From Leptasterias polaris (Eukaryota; Echinodermata; Asteroidea; Forcipulatida; Asteriidae), in assembly GCA_037783415.1 (NCBI GenBank), contig JAZGTN010000046.1:3788501-3852500 (forward strand): 64,000 bases of DNA. The letters are read 5' to 3'. The notes under the pieces were generated by a model that made no database searches, had not been told where the DNA came from, and was given only the letters and a program-made list of their open reading frames with translations. The translations under genes were made by a program, and so were the position numbers. How positions within the stretch are numbered: position 1 is the stretch's first letter; every line of letters starts with the position of its first letter. Below are positions 46,801-58,800 of the stretch, in pieces.

Positions 46801-49800
46801 GGAAGTCATAACCGCCATCTTGGTACTGTCTTCGATGAAGCGTCCTTTGTCTTCTCTCTCAATCCCTGCCGGGTCTACTCTCCTCATGCTTTGGCGTACG
46901 CTGTCTCTTCGGACTCGAAGACCCATTGATTCAAGACGCGTTTAAAATGCCGAAGGTCATGTCGGTCTTAAATGGTTCGTAACTGCTGTCATGAACCAGT
47001 GGCAGTTCCAAAACAGTCGAACCAGCTTTGCTAAGTTGAATGACGGATTATGCGTCACAAAAAGAATGACAATATGCTCATTTGAACGCAGTGCTAAAGG
47101 AATTTTAATGCTTGAAAACGAAATTGAATGGCCTAATTTTGTTTTATCTTTGGCGAACTCGATGGATGGAACCGGCTGAAACCCAATAGCCGGTTCGTTC
47201 TGGAGGCCAGTTGCAAAAATCAAAATATCGGCATTGTGGCTAGGTCCGAGCCGTTTCTTCTTTTGAAGATGAAATAAATTGTATACCTTCAAAACTGTAC
47301 ATCGCTTGAACAATATTTTACCACGTGCCTGTTTCTAGATACATTTTTATTTGGGAGTTCATCCATTAGTTCATTGAACAGACCGACAAAATATATTATT
47401 ATCATTGTCTACTCTTCCCTCTACTAGTTATGTTCGAGATGAATAAAATCATGATGCCGTGGCATTTTGAAATTTTTGCGATTATTTTGTTATAAAATCA
47501 AAACTGTAAATCACTCCAACAAAATTTCTCCCCTCTCTATGAGGTTAAAGAGTCTGTATGACTCTGAAAAATAATGGCAATAACAAATTACTTGGTAAGA
47601 AGTGCAGCAGCTTTGAATTGTATAATGCATTTTGAGAATAAACTTAACACTTCGAAGTACTATTTCTACCTCCATGGAAGTACTACGGTTCTGGAAAAAT
47701 ATATCCATTTTAGCCCCCAAAATTTGAATCTGAGAAACGTTACGTTCTCCCCAGACTTTGTATTCCTATAAAGAATCCTGCATGGAAATATATTCGCTCC
47801 GGTTTTCGGTGATATCTCAGAAAATCTGGGGAAAAAAAACACATGTTAGTTTAATTGTATATACATTTATATAGGATTAACACAATCAGTAGGCTCAAAT
47901 TACCAAACGTATACAGCACCTTTAAATGAACTACATGTAATGCTGCCTCGTGTACATGTACATTGTACAACCTATGCACGATGCCACGTGGCGAATAAAA
48001 TAGTTTACCTCATGAATATTTATCTTACGTCTGATCGGTTGAGTTGTGTCCTATGTGGGAGTGAAAGGAATGCTGTCAGCCCGCCGCACACACACAGGTC
48101 TACGTGAGGCGCACACACAGGTCTACGTACCCCGTGTGTGAGGTGTACGCATCGATGTAGGCACATCGGTCTTTCAATCGCTCTTTTCAACCGACCGATC
48201 GCACTTTTCAACCGATCGGTGTTTTCAACCGATCGACCGGTGCTTTCAACCGATCGCTCTTTTTCAACCGATCGCTCTTTTTAAATCGCTCTTTTTCGAC
48301 CGCTCTTTTTTGACCGCTCTTTTTTCATCGATCGATCGGTTGAAAGCACCGATCGATCGGTTGGCAGCATCGATCGATCGATGGAAAAGACCGGTCGATC
48401 GATGGAAAGTCCGATCGATCGATGGAAAAGACCGATCGATCGATGGAAAAGTCCGATCGATGTGTTGGTCGGATTATTTGCGTCTTTGGCGTTCCATACA
48501 CTTGGCCATGACACGCCACATATTTTTCATGATTCTGAAGATTGATCATACCTTGAGTAATTCTTCTTAACTCATTGGCTGTGAAGACACCACTCGATGA
48601 AAAACTGTTTGGCTCTTCATGTGCTGTCACTATTGTTACTATCAAAATAAAAATATATATTAAAAAAATTATTAAATAAAAAAGACAGTGCCCACTTTAT
48701 GTACATGTACTAATGGGACCTACATGTAAAGTACATGTACTACATGTACACCAAGCACACAAACACACATCAAAATTTGCATAGAAGAAATATTGACAGC
48801 AAGGACCCACTACATGTATTTAAAAAACACTTTCAAAATCATCGAAGACAACACACTACACAATGTACATGTACAAATGTACCATCCCTTTATGTTTCTT
48901 GAAAACTGGAGTAATGAACCAATACTATAATAATCCAATGATGTACACTGCCTTCATGGTATTTCTTGAACACTAAAACACTGGAATGATTGACCTGAAA
49001 ATGTACAAGCCTGGAATTACACGGAGGCCATGTCCTCCGTTGCCCCTTCAAAAGTTTCCCATAGACTTATTAAAGATTTTCCCAACAGAAGTGCCCTTTG
49101 CAAAATGAAAATGGCCTTGCCCTCTCTAAGCTGAAATTCAAGGCCTGAATGTGCACTTTCAATTCAGATGAACACATGTACCATCCCTTTATGTTAATGA
49201 AAACTGGAGGAATAAATAAAAACTATAAGTTAGGAATGTTGTTCCGATTGTTGGATTCCAAACACCAACCATGACTCAACACGTTGGATGGTTTCCAAGA
49301 AACCTAAGATATGTCATTACCATCATTCAAGTTTATTGACCTTTACGGCCAATCTCCCTTTCTAAAATAACCTAACATTGCATCAGTATTACTGTTAATT
49401 CGGCGTATAGGGCGAAGTTCCTACATTCAGTTGTTTCAAGTGTCAACGAACAAGGGGCAAAGCTGTGTAAAGCCCGTTTCACACGAGCGCTCTAAACGAT
49501 AGTCGTTTGCAACGAAATCGCATCGGTGTCATGAAATCGCAAATTTGCGTCGTGTGAAAGGAATCCGTGTGATGAAATTACCTGGGACCCGCGTTATAAA
49601 CAACCGGGATCAAGACCTCCTCCAAAAATCGCATCCCTGTTTAGAATCGCCAAGATCGGTCGTGTGAAACGACGCACGTTATGATACCAAGGTCCCATGC
49701 GATCACACAACGATCACGCATGCGCAGCGGGAGAAATGTCGTTAGTTTGTTCGAGCATTCCTTCCTCCGTTAAAATGGCGTCGGTGGAAGAAATGTTCGT

Positions 49801-52800
49801 GTCGCAAATTATGTTAAGTTACCTTTGTTTTTGGATTTGGCATTTCCACTTGCCATCTCTGACAAAACACTTTCCGCTACATTCATCTTCGGAGTTCGTC
49901 AGGAAACTGAGAATTCGCACGAAAAAGCAGAAATGTCGCGCCGAGAAAACGATCGATGGTACCCTAAATGCATTTACGTAACATTAAACGGGACACCGAC
50001 AGAGAACCAGTGAACTAATAAATAACCAATGATGACCTTTGACCCAATACGTAGCGATCTCACGAAAACGAGAAACGTTGGGAATGCTTAGTGTCATCGT
50101 GTGAATGTTTGTCATGATATCGCATGCAACCTTTGGGACAGACAACTGGCGCCCAAAACGATGGACGTAAGTTTCCGATTCTCGTGTGAAAGGGCTTTAG
50201 ACACAACTTGACTGCTCTGCACAGTGGCCTGCAAGGTGCCACTCACTGTTGGTACGACATACAGGGGTCATTGTGTTGGTACAGGTGCACACTGTCCTTA
50301 ATTTTGGTTGTAATAACTGAAATCAGCTGTTCTGTTTTTTCTAGGTTTTCAGATACAGTTTTCTCAAATTATGACTTCATTTTAGGGGGAGATATTTCAC
50401 AGAAAAATGTATTCACGCCTGACTTCATAACCCTGACTGCTCACACAGAGGCCCCGCAAGGTGCCAGTCACTGTTGGTACAACATCACCAAATACATGGG
50501 TCATTGTGTTGGTACAGGTGCAGGCTAGTTCTGCAGTATGTTTTGTCATAGCTTGTAAAAAATTACACAAAATATGCGGCATAGGTTTTATTTTAATAAC
50601 ACGATAACCTGTAGAATTACCCTGGTTGAACGAAAGAATTATTTGACAGTATATATTTTATGGAAATAAATTATTTATGAAGATCATTGATTTAGCTATA
50701 GAACTTATAAGAATTGTGAATTAAATAAAACAATTAAGGTAATATTTTTTGCTTCAAGAAAATTTTTAAACACTTGTCACAATTTCTGTTACTTTTTGTC
50801 GTCGGAAACCACAAAATCACATGTTTTTTTAACAAAAATAACAAAACTTTTTTAAAATAAATATTCAAAATTATTACCTTTATGTGATCCTTCTTTTGTG
50901 TGACAGACAATTAATTGTTTGAACATCTTTGTGAATTTTGCTTTTTGTTTTAAAGCATAGGCTAAACCCAGGTGTGATAATCACAAAGATCTCAAGCCAG
51001 ATAAGGCGCACCAGAAATGGCAGTGATTTTGGGGGATCTTTGAAAGTTAGATAAGCCGTGTCTTATCTGCAGGAAAATATGATAAGTACTGGTGCCATGA
51101 TGTTCTACCACAATGCCATACTGCATTACACTATTACAAGACATTGACCTCTGCTCACAAAACACACTAGTCATTGAAGGGTTTGTACAACATTGGTAAT
51201 TGCCAAAGACCTGTCTGTATCAACACTTGATGTGACCATACATGAAATAACAAACCTGTGAAAGTTTAAGCTCAATCGGTCTTCGGAGTCATAAGAAAAC
51301 CCCATCATACGTTTTAACTTTTTTTCAAACATCGGATTTTATCCTGCAGGATAACGACTGTTGTTTTACTCATTTCCTAAAAACTATGGCATTTCAACTT
51401 CAAGCAAAACTATTTTAACAGAAGTTTTCCACCATGACCATCTTTATACCATGCAAGTTATGTGCAAATCTGTGAACATTTATATTTCAATCTTACCAAT
51501 GTTTTACACACCCTTTAACATCTTCACCAGAACCCTCAGAAAAAGAACAGGTTTGTTTATGACGGCTTTGTAAGGTGTGTTGTGTGGGGGGGGGGGGGGG
51601 GGGGGCAAGGGTGATGAGGCCAAACCTCATAAACAAAGTTTTCTGGGAACTTTCACTTTCAATTTTGATTTCAATCAACACCAGCTTGCAGTGGTTGCAT
51701 CTTCACAATGGAGAACTCTGCAAAGTCATTGTTTCTGACCTCAGGCCCAGTTACTATGGGGACATGTGATGGCATGTACATGTACAATGTACAGGTGGCA
51801 TGCATGTACACCTGGGCAACTTTGGGCGTGTTGAAAATTGGTTGTGAAATACAATACACCGTTTCTCACATGCAAAAATTGCTTCTCAATAATTAAATTA
51901 ACTTTAAAGGTCTTTTACAGAATTGGTAGAGCTGACAAAATAGTTGCATTGTTCATGTTTTTGTGTGATCAACCTACTGTACAACATGTACATGAAATAA
52001 CAAACCTGTGATAATTTAGGCTTAATCCCTTGTGTGAGTCAGGAGAAAATAGTGAAAAACCATGCACAATTTTCAGCATGTAAACACATTGTCCGAAATC
52101 AGCTTATAGATAGGTTGCAATATGACGTAAATCGGCCATCTTTACGGGCAATTTGGAACACACAGTCATGCGTTACGCGTGAGAACGGCGTGCAGCACGC
52201 GCACAATTCACAAAACTCATTGCATGATTGGTCAGTGAATGACGCGGCTGCGTTAATAATTTGAGCGCTTGACGCGCCTGCAAGCCGAAATGCGATTTGC
52301 CCGTAAAGATGGCGTCTACTGGGAACTATCTATTGTTTTTTTCTAGGTTTTCAGATACAGTTTTTTCTCAAATTTATGACTTCATTTCAGAGGGAAATTT
52401 CCTACAAGAGGAAAAATAGTTCTTGTATGAACTTCATAACCAGTAAGCTTTCAGACTAATTAAACAATTATGTTTTTTAATCCTCGCCAATCCTGTATTA
52501 ATAAGACAATTGGTAAATCTTTATTACGCAGCCACCATCTTTGTCAAGTTCCCTGTTTATGCACTAGCAAATTTATGAACACCACTTTTCATAGCACCAA
52601 AAGAAAACCAGACTTTTTCCCCCTCTACTTTGTAGACTCATTGTGGTGAGAACATGTCACTTCCAATCTAGAAAAGTACTAACTTGGGGGGGGGGGGGGG
52701 GGGGGGAGGAGAACGGGTCATGATAAAAGGTGCTTGTAGGTCCCTCACTTTGAGAATGTAAAATGAACCTTGCATTGAGGTGTTTGTTTTTAATTGACAG

Positions 52801-55800
52801 AGACACATAATCTTAGGGATAATGACTGAATTTTTCCAAGTCTTCGGGGAGGGGGGGGGGGGGACTCAAGCTTATTGAGCATCTATAGATGGAATCAATG
52901 AAGGAATGCCTGTGATTTTTATGTGTAAATTTGGGTTCAACCACCACTCAAACTTTCTCTCGGTAACTTCATATTATTTGATCATATGGCCATCATGTTG
53001 TTTTCCCTTTGCCTTTTCCCCTACTCGGAACACCTTTTCATTTGTATGTGATATGAGGGCAGATTTTTTGTGTAAAAAAAAAAATAATAAATTTTGAATC
53101 ATCGTAAGAATTAGGCTATTGCATTCTCCTTTCAAACTAAAATGTCAACTTCAAAACTGAGATCTTAACTCTTTGTGGAAATCAGTGCCTATGAAATCTC
53201 TTGTTCAAAATCCATCATCATGGAGTATTGGGCGGGAAGGGGGAAGACGCACTTAATAATCAGCCCTACCCCTATCTCTTGTTCAAAATCCACCATCATG
53301 GAGTATTGGGCGGGAAGGGGGGAAGGGAGAGACACATAAATAATCCAAGACGCACTTAATAATCAGCCCTACCCCTATCTCTTGTTCAAAATCCACCATC
53401 ATGGAGTATTGGGTTGGGGGGGGGGGGAGATACCAAGTCCAATATGCAAACTCCAACATTATTGTTACACACTTAATAATCTTTTGACAAATTCATTGGG
53501 ATTCATTTGGATAATCAGAAACCCCTCTGATGGCCCCCAGTTGTTTACAGATGAGCCTGATACTACTACTGTAGGGGTGACTCATTGCACAGGAAATGTA
53601 AATTCCTCTCACCAGGCTAGTTAAGGATGTACAACTATTACACCCCCAACCACATCAAAATTGATATTCCTCTGAAAGAGAAAAAAAAACTACTCCTACT
53701 ATCCCTCAGGAGCCTGCCTCACAGCAAACCACAATAACAGTCCCTTGGGTCCTGCCAGATCCTGAATGCATTGTGTTCCTTCCACACACCATGGGTAGCC
53801 CAAGCAGCTCAAGGTTAAACTGTTCAACTTTTAAAGGTGAGATCTGGTCACTGCTTTCATTGAACAATTGGATCAAACTGTAACCTTTGACCCTAAAGTC
53901 CTCTATCAGTTATGAGAAACTGTTAAAGGAGCAATCTGGTCCTGCTCGTTTGACCCTACACTACTTCAACCTTTAAAGGTGAGATCTGGTCACTGCTTTT
54001 GTTTCACAATTGGATGCATCAAACTATCCTTCAACACTACAGTACTCTCTAGCTACTGGGGCACCAAGTTATGACAAACTGTTAAAGGTGCAACCTGGCC
54101 CTGCTTTCTCAGAACATTTGGATGCACACAAAAATGTGACCTTTGACCTATAGTGCATAGAAATTAATGGGGCACAACATCATGAGAAAATGTTAAAGGT
54201 GCAATCTGGTGCTTCTTTCTTTGATCAATTGGATGCATCAACACTGTTTCCTTTGACCTAAAGGCCCTAGTCCTACATGTACATGTATGAGACATCATAA
54301 CAATTTGTAAGAATACTAATTAGACTAATTTAAAATCTGAGTTTAATTACCAAACATGCAATTTGGTTAACTTCTAAAAAGCAAAGAGAGAAAAAATTGA
54401 AAATCTGCTGGTTAGCTGATGAGGAAGTTACATGCACTATGTCCACATGGCGTATTCTCTTTTAAGGTGCGTGTTTTATGTCCATTCAGTCAATTCTTTG
54501 GTTTTTCTCAGAAAGTCCAGAATAGGACAAGCTGGGAACACACTGTGTACTGTACATGTGCGGGCTTCTCAAAGGGTTAGGCCTACAACTAAACTGAATA
54601 AATCAATGCTGTTACATTAGGAGCTAAGCTAAACGGATGAATACAAATGGCTGGGGTACAATGCGTTTTAAGTTGCATTTATGCATACAATCATCCATTG
54701 GAGGTTACTTGATTCAATCTTGATGCTTCAGTCTTGAAAGAGCAAGGTCGATGAGGAAAATATGTACACCTGGAACATTCCAAGGGGCATGGAGACAATG
54801 CCCAGGGGCATAGCTGCAATGACCAGGGGCATGCAATGACCAGGGGCATGGAATGATCAGGGGCAAGGCAATGCCCAGGGGCTCGGACGCAATGACCAGG
54901 GACATGGAGGCAATGACCAGGGGCTCAGATGCAATGACTACAGGCATGGAGGCAATGACCAGGGCCTCAGATGCAATGACCAGGGGCTCAGATGCAATGA
55001 CCAGGGGCATGGATGCAATGACCTGGGCCCAATTTCATAAAGCTGTTTAGCAGAAAATACTGCTTGGAAAATTTCTTTGCTTAGCAAAAAATGAGCGGGG
55101 CACCAGTTGCAACAATGTTAACTTTATGGAATGTTGGCAGGTAACCTGTTTCTGCTAAGCAAAGTTTTTCTGTACTTAGCAAGTTTTTGTGCTTACAGGC
55201 TTTATGAAATTGGGCCCAGGGGCCATGGAATGATCAAAGACAAGGCATTGATCTGGGGCATCAAGTCAATGACCAGGGATATTGATGCAATAACAAGAGA
55301 CAAGGAGGCAATGACCAAGGGCAAGGGGCATAGAGGCATGGGGGCAATGACCATGGGAATAGAGGCAATGACCAGGGGCATCAAGGAAATGACATGGGGC
55401 ATCAAGGCAATGACCAGGGATATTGATGCAATAACAAGAGACAAGGAGGCAATGACCAAGGGCAAAGGGCATGGGGCAATGACTAGGGGCATAGAGGCAT
55501 GGGGCAATGACCATGGGAATAGAGGCAATGACCATGGGAATAGAGGCAATGACCAAGGGCATGGGGGCAATGACCAGGGGGCATGAAGGCAATGACCAGG
55601 GGGCATGGGGGAAATGACCAGGGGCATGGGGGAAATGACCAGGGGCATGGGGGCAATGGCCAGGGGCATGGGGGCAATGACCAGGGGCATGGGGGCAATG
55701 ACCAGGGGCATCGGGGAATGGGGGCAATGACCAGGGGCATGGGGCAATGGCCAGGGGCATGGGGCAATGGCCAGGGGCATGGAGCAATGACCAGGGGCAT

Positions 55801-58800
55801 GGGCCAATGACCAGGGACTTTAAAGACAATGACCAAAGGCATCGTGGCTAGTATCTTTGTGCCCTGCAGTCTGATAGAAATTAACTAAAAAATTAAAATA
55901 CATGTAACTGAAAGCATCTGGATGGGAATTTTAATTCCAGTTAAACAGGGTGTTGTTTTTTTCTTCAAAGTAACTAATCATCCAATTTTTACCCCGGGTA
56001 ATCACAAAAACAATACCATGTCTTTAATCGGTGATTACAAAATGGAGAGTGAATGACACATGCAAGGCCACGTCAAAGCCTAACCCACACGAGACCAACT
56101 GGCAAAGGAAATCTCCACTTCCACTTCTTAGAAACTGAAATTAGGCCATCCAATTCCTTCTTGTTTTGATAAAGGAAGTCAGGATGAGAATGAACACTGC
56201 TGAGTGGGAACCACAGTTTGACATTGAGCTGTCGAAAAGCCTCTACCTAAACATCTTGAGGGGCCAAAGCCAATCCAGCAGAGAGGGGGGCTTTTTAAGA
56301 GTTTTTACACAGAGGGTACAACAAACTTTTGTTTTGTTTTCTTTGCAATTAGACCTTTGCCATGGGGAATCCATCTTGTATTTTCTCCCATTTCAATCAG
56401 TGTAACCCAAACCGAGGCTGGAAAGGAAAATAGTCTGGTGCATTTTTGGAACAGATTCAAAACAGTATGCATTATTGACATGGGAAACGGGGGACTCAAC
56501 CAAGATGGTGTCAGATTGATAAAGGTCATGTTCCCGGTGTGCACTAATGGTCATAAACGCTGATAACAAAACGGGGACCAGACTATTTTCCCCTTTCAGC
56601 CTCAGTTTGAATGCAATGATTTGAATGAAAGAAACACAACTAAAAATGGCTTTTCAGTGGTAATCTGTAGAGGGTGCACTGTATTTTTATTTTTCCGGTT
56701 CTAACGATTGGTAAGCTTTATTCCCTCGATAATTATCTTTTTTCTAATTCAATTTTTTTTCTTGATAAACAGAAAACAGGAGTGGAATAAGTTAGCTCTT
56801 CCGTAAATTTTGTGATGATTTTGGAGCAGTTCTTTAAGGGATAATCGTACACTTACGTGGGTTGTGCCAATCTGGCTCACTGCCGCTTTTGACTGACATG
56901 CTGTCTCCTGAATCACTCAGTGCTCGTTCTGCAAAAGGAGAAGATAATAAAAATGAAAATAATGTAGTCTTATGTGGCACACATATCCACCAACAAAGTG
57001 CTCAAGGCGCTCAAACAAAGAGAGACACTTTTCAAGAGGTTTGATGTTTTTATGAATTATGAGACAGATTCATGTAGCACCTTATAAGCGTTTACAAGGT
57101 GCTGCGGCGCACTCCCAGCCACTGCCAGAAACACCGGGGTGAAGTGTACTGGGCTCTTTAACAAGCATTGCACAACACATGGGATGTCGACAAAGATGGG
57201 TTATTGTTTGATTAACTGATTAAACAGGAGGGCGTTAATCGCACAAAAGTGCTAACCACATTTATTGCAGTTTGTGCTTGGCAGAAATGTAATACCATAC
57301 AACATCAGGGATGAGATTTGGCATTTGTGAAAAATGGCAAGCGGGTAGGGGTTCCCCTTCTCAGTTGTTACAATTCAAGAGGTGAACACACTCTGTACAT
57401 CACCAAAAAGACAAAATTACAGGTTTGCACACATTGTGCAGGATTTCTTACTCCCTTTTCAAGAAAATTTGAAGGTCCTGTGAGATTTTGAGAAAATCCT
57501 GAAATTGGGTAAAACCCTGAGAAATCACATTCCTGCAACATATGCTCGTGACTTGGCCCATGATTTCATGTAGCTGCTAAGCAGCAAATGGTGCTTAGCA
57601 ATTGTTTTGACTACTGGTGATGATGATGTCGGGCCCCAAAAATCTTATTGTATCTTAACTAAGCGGATTTTTTGTTCAATATCTCAAATGACATAAACGT
57701 AGCTATCTTATCAATTTGTGACTATCCATAATATTTTTGCATCTTTATTTTTAAGATATACACTCTGAATTTCTCAAATTCTCATTGGATTTTTTAAGAG
57801 TCCCATAAACACGTAAAAGCATTGATTTGTTCATGATCTAAAAATCCAAATCCAGTGCCCATTCCCAAATCGCGGCTATGGCTGACAGAGCCGCTAATTT
57901 GTACACGGACTAAGTAAGAAGATGTCATGACCCAGGCTGAAGTATTAGGCCTAAACCTTCCTACAGTTACACAAAGTCAGGCAGTGGGATACTGGTATGC
58001 GATACGATTACTTACATGCACAGGGTAGTTGAGGGGACATCCCCTAGTCTAAGAATGCTGTGCAGAGTTTCCTGTTGGGGGGATACATGTAAATCAATCT
58101 ACACATTCCATAATAGACTGTGCAAGTCTCGCGCGTAATCGAACTTCCGGGACCATTGTGGTCCCAACCATTATGGAGTTTTACGTTGGCAATATTTTGT
58201 TTCGTCTATTATTTTAGTTTAACGTACTTTATGACCATGAAAATTACATATGTTGTTGGGAATGTAATACTAAGTGATACCAAATATGAAAGTAAAATCA
58301 ATTCAACACCACAATGAAGAAAACCCAAGAATTAAAATTGACCTCGGCTTCCGGTCACTTGCAAAAAATTAAGAATTTGTGCCCACCTCCGATCACCAAA
58401 TTTGTTTTGGTCGCGCGATGAAAATCACCAGACGCTGTAATTGTCAGACGCTAAGCCTTTTCATTGCAGTCTACGGTTGTTGAGGCGTCAGCGTCCTCTT
58501 TAAACTGCGTCACGCGTTAATTCTACACCCGTGCGATCATCACGCGTCTGCGTTTAAACCGGCTTTTAGTGGCTGCACGTACTCTGGCGTGGATTTACAA
58601 AAGGGGTTCCTTAAAAGTTAAGATCGAGTAAGCATCCTTGTCCCAGAGTTTTCAGTTTGTTTCAACAAAAACTAACAAATGATTTGTGTTTTTGTTATGA
58701 AAGCTAAAACTCATTTTATACAAATTGTATTGAGTATTTTTGTTGTTCAGTTTTTTTCATAGATCTAATTTAAAGACAATGATTTGATTTCCGGGAAAAA

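Larger units (their letters stand above)
44278..48498. mobile_element. 4.2-kb DNA transposon-like element with ~1.45-kb inverted arms
   Basis: Begins TATGGAACGCCAAAGACGC and ends GCGTCTTTGGCGTTCCATA, flanked by 6-bp duplications CACTTG (44272-44277 and 48499-48504). The arms 44278-45719 and 47014-48498 are nearly identical inverted copies and differ by repeat number and a 4-bp insertion. The outer parts are CGATCGAT-rich arrays. Each arm also holds one TTAA MITE and a duplicated open frame of about 100 codons. The 1.3-kb core is unique and carries a possible integrase-like remnant. Confidence 0.92.

Noticed and set aside
49697..49981. 94-codon frame in a CpG-rich element
   Set aside because: Lies inside an inverted-repeat DNA element, has no recognised domain, and the start is not supported.
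55202..55842. Long overlapping minus-strand open frames (up to 201 codons) rich in APGHCPH/MPLVIA
   Set aside because: They are translations of an 18-bp tandem array that is open in several frames on both strands; no splice or start context and no conserved domain.
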